Below are positions 1 to 9,621 of a stretch of 64,000 nucleotides of DNA, one piece after another. The DNA comes from CAWCKS01 sp963763485 (GTDB taxonomy: Bacteria > Pseudomonadota > Alphaproteobacteria > Rhizobiales > Xanthobacteraceae). The stretch is taken from the NCBI GenBank assembly GCA_963763485.1, contig CAVXOW010000005.1, forward strand, positions 1,491,571 through 1,555,570. Reading direction: 5' to 3'. Each line of letters starts with the position of its first letter. Within the stretch, counting starts at the first letter, position 1. A program made the position numbers and the translations under genes. A model generated the notes under the pieces. That model did not search any database, was not told the DNA's origin, and saw nothing but the letters and a program-made list of their open reading frames with translations.

Positions 1-758
1 TCAAGGCCTACAACGAAGCGCGCGTGCTCAATCCGATGACGCCGCTGACCGACATGATCGACAAGCTGGCCGATCTGCCGCTGTCCTATCATCCGGGCAC
101 GTCGTGGGAATATTCGGTTGCAATCGACGTGCTCGGCCGCGTCGTCGAGGTTGTTTCCAGCAAGCCGCTCGATGCCTTCATCAAGGCCCGCATCTTCGAT
201 CCGCTTGGCATGGTCGACACCGGCTTCTATGTGCCCGAGGCCCAGCACAACAGGCTGGTCGCATTTTATAAGGGCGCGGATGTGCTGAACCCGATGAAGC
301 CGGGTCTTTGGAAGATCGACGACCAGCCACCGCAAGCCTATCTCAAGCCGCTGCCGCGGCTGTCCGGCGGCGGCGGTCTGGTCTCGACGCTCTCAGACAT
401 GCTCGCGCTGGTGCGAAGCCTGCTGCCGGGCGGCGATCGGCTGCTGAAGCCCGAGACCATCGCGCAGATGATGACGAACCAGTTGCCTGATGGCCGGACC
501 ATCCGTTTTGCAAGGCTGGGCCCGATCGCAGGCAAGGGTTTTGGTCTCGGCGGCGCCGTCACCTTCGCGCCATCGCCGATCGATCCGCCGAAGTCATCAG
601 GCGAATTCCAGTGGGGCGGCGTCGCCGGCACGCATTGGTGGATCTGTCCGCAGGCCAACACCGCAGGCGTCCTGATGGCGCAGCGTGAGATGAGCTTCTG
701 GAATCCGTTCTTCTTCGAATTCAAGCGGCTCGCTTATGAGGCGGTTGGGGCAGCGTGA
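1..758 (+). CDS. Beta-lactamase-fold serine hydrolase (family VIII esterase-like), 5' end outside window
   Basis: The reading frame is open from the first full codon (base 3), so only the C-terminal part is present, about 251 residues. The fold is that of class C beta-lactamases and family VIII esterases. The visible parts are WEYSVAIDVLG, where Tyr-Ser replaces the Tyr-x-Asn of true beta-lactamases, the glycine-rich GGGGLVSTLSDM segment, and a late WGGVAGTHWW motif at the place of the KTG box, as in EstB-type esterases. The nucleophile Ser-x-x-Lys motif would lie upstream of the window. An esterase acting on small or xenobiotic esters is more likely than an antibiotic-degrading enzyme, but the substrate is unknown. 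An ATG or GTG inside the window (24) is not the real start. Confidence 0.85.
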   Translation, partial: KAYNEARVLNPMTPLTDMIDKLADLPLSYHPGTSWEYSVAIDVLGRVVEVVSSKPLDAFIKARIFDPLGMVDTGFYVPEAQHNRLVAFYKGADVLNPMKPGLWKIDDQPPQAYLKPLPRLSGGGGLVSTLSDMLALVRSLLPGGDRLLKPETIAQMMTNQLPDGRTIRFARLGPIAGKGFGLGGAVTFAPSPIDPPKSSGEFQWGGVAGTHWWICPQANTAGVLMAQREMSFWNPFFFEFKRLAYEAVGAA

Positions 759-809
759 TCCTGGATAGGCGCGCCGCAGACCGGCAGGGCCATCGCGTTC
801 AGGGCGACT

Positions 810-1319
810 TCAGCGCGGCGCGAACTTGTAGCGGAACGTGCAAGATGGCGCGCCCTGCATGATGGTCTGAGCGCGGTCGAGGCTGACCTCGCCGTCGCCG
901 ACCGACGCGATGTCGAAATCGGCCTCGCATATCAAGAGCGCGCCGAGCTCGGGTTCGCCGAGCGCGCGAAAGAACTCGGCGAAGCGGCAGCGCGTCACGT
1001 CGATATCGAGCGCCTCCTTGTCATGGCGCAGAATTTCGGCGTCGACCTCGCGGCCGGAGACCTCGCCGAACACGCTCTGGATGGTCGCCCATTTGCGCCG
1101 CGGACTGCCGTCGACACTGTCGCCAATGGCGCCGAACAGCTGCTTCGACCAGTCGCGCAGGGCCTGCTTCACGATGGCGTCGGCCTTGTCCTTTCCGAGC
1201 TCGGCGCGCAACGCGCGCAGCACCGGAAGCAGGACCTGGGCCTGGATCCGAGTCTTGTCGAGCAGCGATAGGCGGGGATCGACCAGATAGTCGTCGAGAA
1301 CGTTCATCGCGTGTGCCAT
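810..1319 (-). CDS. L-2-amino-thiazoline-4-carboxylate hydrolase family protein
   Basis: A 169-residue soluble protein whose C-terminal half matches the ATC hydrolase-like family. Recognisable parts are CRFAEFFRALGEPELG (from about residue 111), LLICEADFDIA (about 128-138), and a final MQGAPSCTFRYK. Cys111, Cys131 and Cys160 are in the positions that are usually conserved in this family. The founding enzyme opens L-2-amino-thiazoline-4-carboxylate to N-carbamoyl-L-cysteine, but many homologues have unknown substrates. It is followed on the same strand direction by nothing obvious downstream and lies 26 bases from the NTF2-like gene, with which it probably forms a two-gene transcript. A start at Met5 is also possible. 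Confidence 0.75.
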   Translation of the reverse strand: MAHAMNVLDDYLVDPRLSLLDKTRIQAQVLLPVLRALRAELGKDKADAIVKQALRDWSKQLFGAIGDSVDGSPRRKWATIQSVFGEVSGREVDAEILRHDKEALDIDVTRCRFAEFFRALGEPELGALLICEADFDIASVGDGEVSLDRAQTIMQGAPSCTFRYKFAPR

Positions 1320-1344
1320 CCGAATGGAGCCAACCGCGCGGAAG

Positions 1345-1728
1345 CTAGTCCCGCACCTCGGTCATGAAAACCTTTTGCGCGATCTGCCAGCGGCCGTCGA
1401 TCTTCAGGAGCGACAGTTGGTCGGTGAAGAAGCGCGGCGGGATTGCGCATTTCAGCTTCACATAGGCCATCGTCGGGCTGACGAGGTCGATGCTCAGCAC
1501 CTGATCGTGGCGAGGCAGTCCCCGCTGCTTCGGCGATTGTCTGGCCCGAACGTTGTCGAGCCACGCATCGCGCGGCGTGATCACCAGCTCGCCTTGGTCG
1601 GTGACGCTGGTCAGCGCGCTGGTCGGATGAAAGGCGCTCGCGATCTTGCCCGCGTCGCTCTCGTAAAGTCCGTCGAGGTAGCACTGGATCACGCCTTCGA
1701 TGCTTTTGACGTCGTCGGTGCCGGTCAT
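1345..1728 (-). CDS. NTF2-like / lumazine-binding-domain protein
   Basis: A 127-residue protein starting MTGTDDVKSIEGV. The pattern is that of the SnoaL/NTF2-like superfamily: an N-terminal helix with CYLDGLYESDAGKIASAFHP, a central LVITPRDAWLDNV, and a terminal beta hairpin with DGRWQIAQKVFMTEV. Such proteins are small cone-shaped dimers with a ligand pocket. Some are isomerases or dehydratases and many have no known activity. The start at 1728 removes a poorly conserved 43-residue extension that is possible further upstream. It lies just upstream of the ATC-hydrolase-like gene on the same strand, which hints at a shared job, but no reaction can be assigned. Confidence 0.75.
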   Translation of the reverse strand: MTGTDDVKSIEGVIQCYLDGLYESDAGKIASAFHPTSALTSVTDQGELVITPRDAWLDNVRARQSPKQRGLPRHDQVLSIDLVSPTMAYVKLKCAIPPRFFTDQLSLLKIDGRWQIAQKVFMTEVRD

Positions 1729-1950
1729 GAGGTCACGTCCTTCTTGGGCGATCTCGCGGAGATCATGGTTCGGAAATGCACGAAACCTGCTTCCCAAAAA
1801 GCCCATCGGCCTTCCGAAGCAGATCGCAGTTTCAGGTCGGATAATTGCGGCCTGCAACGGCCATGCGCAAACGATTTAAATTGAGCGATTGACGCAGAAA
1901 ATCTAATGCATGACATTCCGCCGATCGCGCAACGGAGTTTGCGGAGCGAT

Positions 1951-2544
1951 ATGAGCCATCGACTGCCACCCCTCAATGGTCTGCGTTCGTTCGAGGCCGC
2001 AGCGCGCCATCTCAGTTTCACGCGCGCTGCCGATGAACTTGGCGTCACGCCGGGCGCGGTGAGCCAGCAGGTCAAGTCACTCGAGCGGGCGCTCGGCATC
2101 ATGCTGTTTCGCCGGCTGCCACGCAGCCTCGTCCTGACCCAGCAAGGCGAAGCCTACCTGCCGGCGATCGTGTCGGCGTTCAACATTATCTCCAAGGCGA
2201 CCGAATTGACCGCGCCGGCCCTGCAAGGGCGGAAATTGCGTTTGGGCGTCGCGCCGCAAGTCATGAAGAAGGCCTCTGCTGCGGTGCGTAAGCTCGGTCA
2301 ACCCGCGTCGGGCAAGGACATGGTGACGCTGAAAGTCACCGGCGATGTTGCCGAGTTGCTCGACGGCAAACTGGACGTGATGCTGCGTCCATCCGGCGGC
2401 TCGCACCCCGGTCTTCACATCGATCGCCTCGTCCTGGCCGCTGCCGACGGGACGGTCATGCCGGTCGTGCTGTTGACGCATCCGGGCCTCGCCGGATGCC
2501 GCGAGCATCGCAGGCTCGTCAGGCGACTTGGGGATGAGACTTGA
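1951..2544 (+). CDS. Short LysR-family transcriptional regulator (GcvA-type HTH)
   Basis: The first 65 residues are a textbook GcvA-like winged helix (LPPLNGLRSFEAAARHLSFTRAADELGVTPGAVSQQVKSLE). The protein then has only about 130 residues of effector domain, giving 197 residues in total, whereas LysR regulators usually have about 300. It ends PGLAGCREHRRLVRRL with no sign of the second lobe of the ligand domain in any frame downstream. It is divergent from the NTF2-like gene across a 222-base gap that contains a small AT-rich palindrome ATTTAAAT (1874-1881), a possible operator. Either a short-form regulator family or a C-terminally truncated gene. The start at 1951 is preferred because an upstream in-frame ATG at 1906 adds unconserved sequence. 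Confidence 0.75.
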   Translation: MSHRLPPLNGLRSFEAAARHLSFTRAADELGVTPGAVSQQVKSLERALGIMLFRRLPRSLVLTQQGEAYLPAIVSAFNIISKATELTAPALQGRKLRLGVAPQVMKKASAAVRKLGQPASGKDMVTLKVTGDVAELLDGKLDVMLRPSGGSHPGLHIDRLVLAAADGTVMPVVLLTHPGLAGCREHRRLVRRLGDET

Positions 2545-2624
2545 TCGTCATCGGCCGAGGCGATCTTCGGGCGGCGACGCCGTTTCTGGCTTGGTCGCGC
2601 GGACGATCCGGGCTCGCCTCAGGC

Positions 2625-3392
2625 CTAATTCTTGCCGGCAGAATGCCCCATGCGCCTGCTGATCTTGCCAGCGCAGTCCGTGACAGCCGCGATCATCTCT
2701 TCGCGGCGCATCCGGAAACGCACAGTGAGCGTCCCGAGGTTCAGCGCCGCGACGACATTGTCGTCGCGATCACGGATCGGCGCCGCGACACCGACGGAGT
2801 CCTGAACATATTCCTGATCGTTGATGGCATATCCCTGGTGGCGGACCTGGTCCAGGATGCGCCGAAGCGCATCAAGGTCGGTCACGGTCGCCGATGTGTA
2901 GGCCACGACCGTCTTGCGCGCGAGATAGGCCTCGACCAACGCCGGATCCCAGTAGGCCAGCAGGATTCTGCCGGTCGCCGTACAATAGGATTCGTTGGGC
3001 GCATCAAGATCGACGTCGTAGCGCACGACCTGCCGGCTGACACACTTGGCGAGACGGCGAACCTCGCCGCGGCCGGTGCGGACGCTGACGACGACAGTTT
3101 CGCCCGTCCGCCCACGCAATTCTTCCATGACCGGGTGAGCGGCCGACAACAGCCGCGCTTCCTGCGCGCGCGCGGCCGAGCCGTGTCGGCTTCCGTGCAC
3201 GAGGACATAGCGCTCGGTCGCATCCTGAATGGCATAGCCGCGCGCGACGAGAGTCTGCGCCAGCGCATGGGTGCTGCTTTTGGGAAAACCGAGTTGTTGC
3301 GTGATCTCCTTGAGCGTCACTGGCTCCGAACAGCCGGCGAGATACTCGATCAGCTCAAGGACGCGAACCGCCGACTTCACTTCGTGATTCAT
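2625..3392 (-). CDS. IclR-family transcriptional regulator
   Basis: 255 residues with the two-domain IclR plan. Residues about 8-70 form the winged helix (VKSAVRVLELIEYLAG, then LGFPKSSTHALAQTLVARGY). The rest is the GAF-like effector domain with HPVMEELRGRTGETVVVSV, NESYCTATGRILLAY and a late GVAAPIRDRDDNVVAALNL, all family hallmarks. It is divergent from the SDR-deacetylase-ABC importer genes, so it most likely controls them. A palindrome ATACG-N5-CGTAT touches its start codon, as expected for an autoregulated IclR protein. The effector cannot be read from sequence. Confidence 0.92.
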   Translation of the reverse strand: MNHEVKSAVRVLELIEYLAGCSEPVTLKEITQQLGFPKSSTHALAQTLVARGYAIQDATERYVLVHGSRHGSAARAQEARLLSAAHPVMEELRGRTGETVVVSVRTGRGEVRRLAKCVSRQVVRYDVDLDAPNESYCTATGRILLAYWDPALVEAYLARKTVVAYTSATVTDLDALRRILDQVRHQGYAINDQEYVQDSVGVAAPIRDRDDNVVAALNLGTLTVRFRMRREEMIAAVTDCAGKISRRMGHSAGKN

Positions 3393-3407
3393 ATACGTGA
3401 ACCGTAT
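3393..3407. promoter_or_regulatory. Candidate IclR operator palindrome
   Basis: ATACG-TGAAC-CGTAT is a perfect 5-bp inverted repeat with a 5-base spacer, starting one base upstream of the IclR start codon. IclR-family regulators bind short palindromes of this size between their own gene and a divergent target. A second, partly overlapping inverted repeat, TATTCTG (3405-3411) and CAGAATA (3421-3427), follows directly. Together they could form a two-dimer site. Confidence 0.5.
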
Positions 3408-3443
3408 TCTGCTTGTTGAACAGAATAGGCGTGGGTAGCCTTT

Positions 3444-3517
3444 GCTTCAACGACAAAACTTGGCTTCAACGCCAGAACTTGGCTTCAACGCTAAACTGCG
3501 CTTCGACGCCAAAAGCG
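3444..3517. repeat. Four degenerate tandem repeats of about 19 bp upstream of the SDR gene
   Basis: GCTTC(A/G)ACG begins at 3444, 3463, 3482 and 3500, that is with periods of 19, 19 and 18 bases, each followed by a related A-rich tail (for example ACAAAACTT, CCAGAACTT). The array fills the gap between the candidate IclR operator and the SDR start. It is not in frame with either gene. It may be a regulatory array or simple slippage expansion. Confidence 0.6.
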
Positions 3518-3518
3518 G

Positions 3519-4289
3519 GTGAGACCCTTGGGCAAAACGGATGTGCGCAAAGTCGCGCTCGTCACCGGTGGGGCGCGCGGAATCGGGCGGGCCTGCGCCA
3601 AGGCGCTGGCGCGAGCCGGCTACGATATCGCGATTGTCGATCTGCTGGCGCCGGAGATGGGGCGCACTGCCGGCGAAATCCGCGAGATCGGCCGCGACGC
3701 TATTCTCTTCGAGGCCGACGTGGCCGTGTTCGGCCGCGCCCGGGAGGTCGTCGCGGCAGCGAAACAACATTTCGGCCGCATCGATTTTCTGCTCAACAAC
3801 GCCGGAAAGTCCATGCCCAAGGGAATTCTCGAGATTGCCGAGGACGAATTCGACCGCACCATCGCGATCAATCTCAAGAGCTGCTTCAACTACATCAGCG
3901 CCGTCGCCCCGATCATGATCGAGCAGGGCGAGGGGCGCATCGCCTCGATGTCCTCGATCAATGCCATGTCGGGTGGCGTGACCGCGGCGGTCAGTCGCTT
4001 CGCCTATGCGTCAGCCAAAGCGGGCATTCTCGGCATGACGCGATCGCTGGCGAAGGAACTCGGCCCGGCGATCCTGGTCAATGCCATCTGCCCGGGCCTG
4101 ATCGAGACCGAGCTTGGCAATGCGGTCACACGCAGCCGCGGGCCCGAGATCGCGAACCGCGACATCGCGTTGCGGCGCTTGGGCAAGCCCGACGACATCG
4201 CCCAGGTTGTCGTCTTCCTCGCCACGTCGGAACCTTGCTTCATCACCGGCCAAGCCTTCACGGTCGACGGCTTCCAGTACAATTGTTGA
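3519..4289 (+). CDS. SDR-family oxidoreductase (3-oxoacyl-ACP reductase-like)
   Basis: 256 residues of a classical short-chain dehydrogenase. The cofactor loop is TGGARGIG (about 15-22), the structural motif is NNAG (about 92-95), and the active site reads SSIN...YASAK with Ser, Tyr and Lys in the normal spacing. It ends VDGFQYNC where family members have the C-terminal GG-containing strand. Start is GTG at 3519, with an alternative GTG at 3543. It is the first gene of a plus-strand series with the deacetylase-fold hydrolase 10 bases downstream and the ABC importer, opposite IclR. The substrate is probably a hydroxy or keto intermediate of the compound imported, which is inference. Confidence 0.9.
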   Translation: MRPLGKTDVRKVALVTGGARGIGRACAKALARAGYDIAIVDLLAPEMGRTAGEIREIGRDAILFEADVAVFGRAREVVAAAKQHFGRIDFLLNNAGKSMPKGILEIAEDEFDRTIAINLKSCFNYISAVAPIMIEQGEGRIASMSSINAMSGGVTAAVSRFAYASAKAGILGMTRSLAKELGPAILVNAICPGLIETELGNAVTRSRGPEIANRDIALRRLGKPDDIAQVVVFLATSEPCFITGQAFTVDGFQYNC

Positions 4290-4298
4290 CGGACCATC

Positions 4299-5228
4299 AT
4301 GAACACCACCCCGCCATCAGATCCTCCATCAGATCCCTGGACCTGGCCCAACGAAACCTGGCAGGGCATCGTGCAGCATGTCCGGGCCGGGCGCTCGCTG
4401 AAGCCGAAGCGCTGGAAGGATGGGGCGACCTTCGCAGTCGCCTTGTCATTCGACAGCGATCACGAGACGATCGAGCTGCGCCACGGTGGCAAGTCCTATT
4501 CGAAGATCAGCCAGGGACAATACGGCGCGCGCGCTGCCATGCCGCGCATCCTGTCGATCCTGGCACGGCATGACGTGAAGGCCTCGTTCTTCATGCCGGC
4601 GGTCGCGGCGATGCTGCATGAGGGTGAGGTGAAGGCCGTCGCCGAAGCCGGCCACGAGGTCGGCATCCATAGCTGGATCCACGAGTTCAATTCCGTGCTC
4701 GGTTATGAGACAGAGCGGGATCTGATGCTGCGCGCCCGCGATGTACTGGAAAGGCTGAGCGGCACGCGGCCGGTCGGGATGCGGACCGCCTCGTGGGACT
4801 TCAGTCCGTGGACGCTCAAGATCGTCCGTGAACTGGAATTGCTCTATGATTCCTCGCTGATGGCCGACGACGAACCCTACGAGTTGCTCGACGACGGCGA
4901 GGCGACCGGTATCGTCGAGCTTCCGGTCGAGTGGATCCGTGACGACGCTGTTTACTACAATATGGATCGTGGCACGACGCTGAGGCCTTATGGCGGACCA
5001 TCAATGGTGTTCGACATCTTCTTGCGCGAGCTCGATGCTGCCGCCAAGGAAGGCGGCCTGTTTCAATTGACGATGCACCCGCATCACAGCGGGCATCGTT
5101 CGCGCGTCTGGATCATCGATGAGATCATCGCAGCCGCAAAGGCGAAGGGCGGCGCATGGTTTGCGACGCACGATGAGATCGCCGCCTATTGCGCAGCCGA
5201 AGCAGGCCTGAAGCGGGACGCGAAATAG
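4299..5228 (+). CDS. Polysaccharide-deacetylase-fold hydrolase (PuuE/cyclic imidase-like subgroup)
   Basis: 309 residues, no signal peptide, so it should be cytoplasmic. The NodB-type metal site is visible: SFDSDHE (about 50-56) supplying the first aspartates and HSWIH (124-128) supplying the two histidines. Further family segments are GMRTASWDFSPWT and LFQLTMHPHHSGH. Cytoplasmic members of this fold include allantoinase PuuE and bacterial cyclic imide hydrolases, which attack C-N bonds rather than N-acetyl sugars. The location between an SDR and a peptide-type ABC importer fits that group better than cell-wall deacetylation. The exact substrate is unknown. Confidence 0.8.
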   Translation: MNTTPPSDPPSDPWTWPNETWQGIVQHVRAGRSLKPKRWKDGATFAVALSFDSDHETIELRHGGKSYSKISQGQYGARAAMPRILSILARHDVKASFFMPAVAAMLHEGEVKAVAEAGHEVGIHSWIHEFNSVLGYETERDLMLRARDVLERLSGTRPVGMRTASWDFSPWTLKIVRELELLYDSSLMADDEPYELLDDGEATGIVELPVEWIRDDAVYYNMDRGTTLRPYGGPSMVFDIFLRELDAAAKEGGLFQLTMHPHHSGHRSRVWIIDEIIAAAKAKGGAWFATHDEIAAYCAAEAGLKRDAK

Positions 5229-5247
5229 TCCGAGAGGAGAAGACGAG

Positions 5248-6746
5248 ATGCGAAGATTGTCCATACTCACTGCGGTCTCGGCCTCTCTGCTCGCGCTTCT
5301 TGCGATACCTGCCACCGCGCAACCGGCAAAGGATATGCTGACGATCGATGCGCCGAATGATGCGGCGACGCTCGATCCGCACCTGCAATGGGACACCGAC
5401 AGCTACACGCCTATCGCAACATCTTCGACAATCTCGTCACCCGTGATGTCAGCGGCAAGATCGTGCCGCAGATCGCAACCGCCTGGCGCAATATCGACGA
5501 CACCCTATGGAGTTCGATCTGCGCACCGATGTGAAGTTTCACGACGGCACGCCGTTGACGGCAGAGGACGTGGCCTTCAGCGCCAAGCGCATCACCAACC
5601 CGGCGTTAAAGAGCTCGGCGCTGTCGCAGTTCGATCAGATCGTCGATGCTAAAGCGGAAGGTCCGGGCAAGGTCGTGCTGACGACGAAGACGCCCTATCC
5701 GGTGCTCCTGGCCCAGCTGGTCAAGCTGTCGATCGTCCCGAAAGCCTATGTGGAGCGGGTCGGCGACCAGACCTTCAATCTCAGGCCGATCGGCAGCGGC
5801 CCCTACAAATTGCGCGAGTGGCAGAAAGGCGTGCAAGTCACGCTCGACGCCAATGACGGCTATTGGCGCGGCAAGCCGCCGTTCAAGACGGTTATGTTCC
5901 GCGCGGTGCCCGACGTCTCAACCCGCGTCGCCGATCTGAAGACGAGCCGGGCCGATCTCATTCGCCTGCTGCCGCCGGATGAGGCCATCGCGCTGAAGAA
6001 GGAGCCGGGTATCAGCGTTCTGACGGTGCCGACCGAGCGCGTCGGCTACTCTGTTCATCAATGCGCAGTCGGGCGCGACCGCCGATCTCAGGGTTCGCCA
6101 GGCCATCGCTTACGCGATCGACAAGCAGAGCCTGATCGATGCGCTGCTGCAGGGCCTGGGCAAGCCGGTCAGCAGCATGGGGGCCGAGCCGATCTTCGGC
6201 TATCAACCCGACATCGCCGGCTATGGCTATGATCCGGCAAAGTCGCGCGCGCTGATCAAGGACGCCAAGGCGGAAGGTGCCGAGCTCACCTTCCTCACCT
6301 CGCCGGCCTACGATCGGCGGTTGGTCGAAGCCATCCAGCAGATGATCAACGATGTCGGGCTGAAGGTGAATGTGGTGACGCTGGACCACGCGACGTTTCT
6401 GCGCCGCCGCCAGGGCACCCCGGCCGATGCCGGCAATCTCGCGATCGGGGTGTGGTCCTGCGCCTGCCAGGACGCCGACGGCATCATCTTCCCGCTGTTC
6501 CGGACCGGCGGCACGTGGGCGAAATATTCGAACCCGGCCTTCGACGTTGCTGTCGACGCGGCGCGCAGCACGCTCGACCCGGAGAAGCGCAACTCGGATT
6601 ACAAGACGGCCTACGAGATCCTGCGCGAGGATGTTCCTGGCATCGGTCTGTACCAGTCTTTTGCCACCTATGCCGCGCGCAAGGAGCTCAAGTGGCAACC
6701 GACTCCCAACGAGGCGCTGTTCGTCATGGACATGAGCTGGAAATGA
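5248..6746 (+). pseudogene. ABC transporter substrate-binding protein, family 5 (DppA/OppA-like), three frameshifts
   Basis: A good ribosome site (AGGAG, 8 bases away) precedes a signal peptide MRRLSILTAVSASLLALLAI and the mature start PAKDMLTIDAPNDAATLDPH. Homology then continues through all three frames: the 'YRNIFDNLVTRDVSGKI' part in frame 3, 'FDLRTDVKFHDGTPLTAEDVAF' in frame 2, and 'ADLRVRQAIAYAIDKQ' to the end in frame 3. The shifts are one base lost near 5405-5412, one lost at about 5510 and one gained at 6050. Restored, the product would be about 500 residues, the normal length for family 5 binding proteins that deliver oligopeptides, nickel or similar ligands. It heads the operon with two permeases and two ATPases. 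It is either decayed or affected by sequencing errors. Confidence 0.85.
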
Positions 6747-6783
6747 CCGTTACGGCCAGCAGCACGAGGGTTAGGCTGCACTG

Positions 6784-7701
6784 ATGCTTCGCTATGCGGC
6801 AGGACGGCTGGTGCAAGCGGCCATCGCGATCCTCGGCGTGCTGACGATCGTTTTCATCGTGATGCGCTTCTCCGGAGATCCCACGCTGCTGCTGGTACCG
6901 GAGGGAGCTTCGCAAGAGGCCATCGACGCCTTGCGCAAGAGCCTCGGCTTCGATCGCCCGATCATCGTGCAGTACCTCCAGTACCTGAGAGACCTGGCAA
7001 ACTTCGACTTCGGCGTCTCGGTCGTTCAACGCATCCCCGCATTCGATATCGTCGCCTCGCGCATTCCCTACACCGTGGCGCTCGCCACCGGCGCGCTCGT
7101 TGTCGCGATCGGCGTTGGCGTTCCGGCCGGCATCGTGATGGCGGTCTGGCGCGGCTCGTGGCTCGATCGGATGCTTGCGACAGTTGTGCTGACCGGACAG
7201 AGCATGCCGACCTTCCTCTCCGGCATCCTGCTCATCGTGGTGTTCGGCGTGATGCTTGGATGGCTGCCGACGTCGGGCGCAGGGGACGCCGCGGCCCTCA
7301 TCCTGCCGTCCATAGCGCTCGGCGCGCTGTCGATGTCGACCTTCGCGCGCATGACACGAATTGCGATCATCGATGAGCTCGGCAAGGATTATGTGCGCGC
7401 GGCGTGGGCGCGCGGCATGTCAAAGGCGGCCACCGTCGCCCGCCACGTGCTGCGCAATGCCGCGATCCCCGTCGTGACGGTGGCGGCGCTCGAGATCGGC
7501 AATCTGCTCGCCGGCGCGGTCATCGTGGAGACCGTGTTCGCGTGGCCGGGCATCGGCCAGCTCGCGATCCAGTCGATCCAGTCGCGCGACTTTCTGGTGG
7601 TGCAGCTGATCGTCCTGCTGATCTCCACGGTCTATGTCTTCACGAGCCTGCTGGCCGATCTCGTCTATGCGCTGATCGATCCGCGCATCAGGTTGGGCTG
7701 A
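6784..7701 (+). CDS. ABC transporter permease, DppB/OppB type
   Basis: 305 residues with six predicted membrane helices. The first is MLRYAAGRLVQAAIAILGVLTIVFIVM, followed by a periplasmic stretch and the binding-protein-dependent permease loop (the EAA region, here RAAWARGMSKAATVARHVLRNA). The ending LLADLVYALIDPRIRLG is the standard DppB tail. It pairs with the DppC-type permease, whose ATG overlaps this gene's TGA. Its job is to form half of the inner-membrane channel for the ligand captured by the binding protein encoded just upstream. Confidence 0.93.
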   Translation: MLRYAAGRLVQAAIAILGVLTIVFIVMRFSGDPTLLLVPEGASQEAIDALRKSLGFDRPIIVQYLQYLRDLANFDFGVSVVQRIPAFDIVASRIPYTVALATGALVVAIGVGVPAGIVMAVWRGSWLDRMLATVVLTGQSMPTFLSGILLIVVFGVMLGWLPTSGAGDAAALILPSIALGALSMSTFARMTRIAIIDELGKDYVRAAWARGMSKAATVARHVLRNAAIPVVTVAALEIGNLLAGAVIVETVFAWPGIGQLAIQSIQSRDFLVVQLIVLLISTVYVFTSLLADLVYALIDPRIRLG

Positions 7702-8579
7702 TGACCATCATTCCCCAAAGGGCCCGGCCGACCCGTCGCAGATCGACGCGCATGGTGCCGTTGGCGATCATCATCGCGGTCGTGATCCTCGTGGTGCTGC
7801 TCGTTGTTGCCGTGCTGACGCCCTGGATTTCGCCCGCAGACCCGATGCGGCAGGTCCTGGCGATGCGTCTCGAGCCGCCCGGCACGGTCTCGGCATCGGC
7901 CCAGCTGTACCTGCTCGGCACCGACGATCTCGGCCGCGACCTGCTGTCGCGCATCCTCTACGGCGCGCAGATATCGCTCGCCGTTGCGCTGGTATCCGTG
8001 ACGGTCTCGACCGTCGTCGGCGTCAGTGCGGGGATGGTGGCCGCATGGTTTCGCGGCTGGGCCGAGATTCTGATCATGCGGCTTGTCGACATCATGCTGT
8101 CGATTCCCGCAGTGCTGCTCGCGGTGCTGACCGTTGCCGTGCTCGGCCCCGGTTTCCTCAAATTGATCCTGGTGCTCGGTTTGACGCGCTGGCCCCGTTA
8201 CACGCGCGTCGCCTTTGCCCAGACCTTGCAGGTTGCCAACCTGCCTTACATCAAGGCCGTCGAGATTGCCGGTGCACGAACGCCGCGCATCCTGTTCCGC
8301 CACGTCCTGCCCAACATCGCCGGACCGCTGCTGGTGGTCGCGACGGCCGAGTTCGGCCTGATGATCCTGTTCGAGGCCGGCTTGTCGTTCCTTGGGCTCG
8401 GCATTCAACCTCCTGCGCCAAGCTGGGGCTCGATCATGAGCGTCGGGCGGCAATATGTGGAGCGGGCGTGGTGGCTCGTCGCCTTCCCGGGGGGATGTCT
8501 GTTCCTTCTTGTCTTTTCGGTCAATTTGCTCGGCGACTGGCTCCGTGATCGCCTCGATCCTCGCTCCCGCGCGCGTTGA
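7701..8579 (+). CDS. ABC transporter permease, DppC/OppC type
   Basis: 292 residues from an ATG that overlaps the preceding stop (ATGA). The N-terminal cytoplasmic stretch and helix (MVPLAIIIAVVILVVLLVVAVLTPW) are followed by the hallmark HxLGTDxLGRD segment of DppC proteins, here LLGTDDLGRDLLSRILYGAQISL. The EAA loop is KAVEIAGARTPRILFRHVLPN, and the ending NLLGDWLRDRLDPR is typical. It is the second channel subunit of the importer. Tight overlap indicates translational coupling with the DppB-type gene. Confidence 0.93.
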   Translation: MTIIPQRARPTRRRSTRMVPLAIIIAVVILVVLLVVAVLTPWISPADPMRQVLAMRLEPPGTVSASAQLYLLGTDDLGRDLLSRILYGAQISLAVALVSVTVSTVVGVSAGMVAAWFRGWAEILIMRLVDIMLSIPAVLLAVLTVAVLGPGFLKLILVLGLTRWPRYTRVAFAQTLQVANLPYIKAVEIAGARTPRILFRHVLPNIAGPLLVVATAEFGLMILFEAGLSFLGLGIQPPAPSWGSIMSVGRQYVERAWWLVAFPGGCLFLLVFSVNLLGDWLRDRLDPRSRAR

Positions 8580-8592
8580 GGCCGGTCATGAG

Positions 8593-9617
<1,025 letters not shown>

Positions 9618-9621
<4 letters not shown>

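Noticed and set aside
3444..3517. CRISPR or coding origin for the 19-bp tandem repeats
   Set aside because: Units are directly adjacent and not multiples of three; there is no spacer and no start codon context.
5248..6746. Programmed ribosomal frameshifting in the binding protein
   Set aside because: Three shifts in different directions without a slippery heptamer or following structure do not fit programmed frameshifting.
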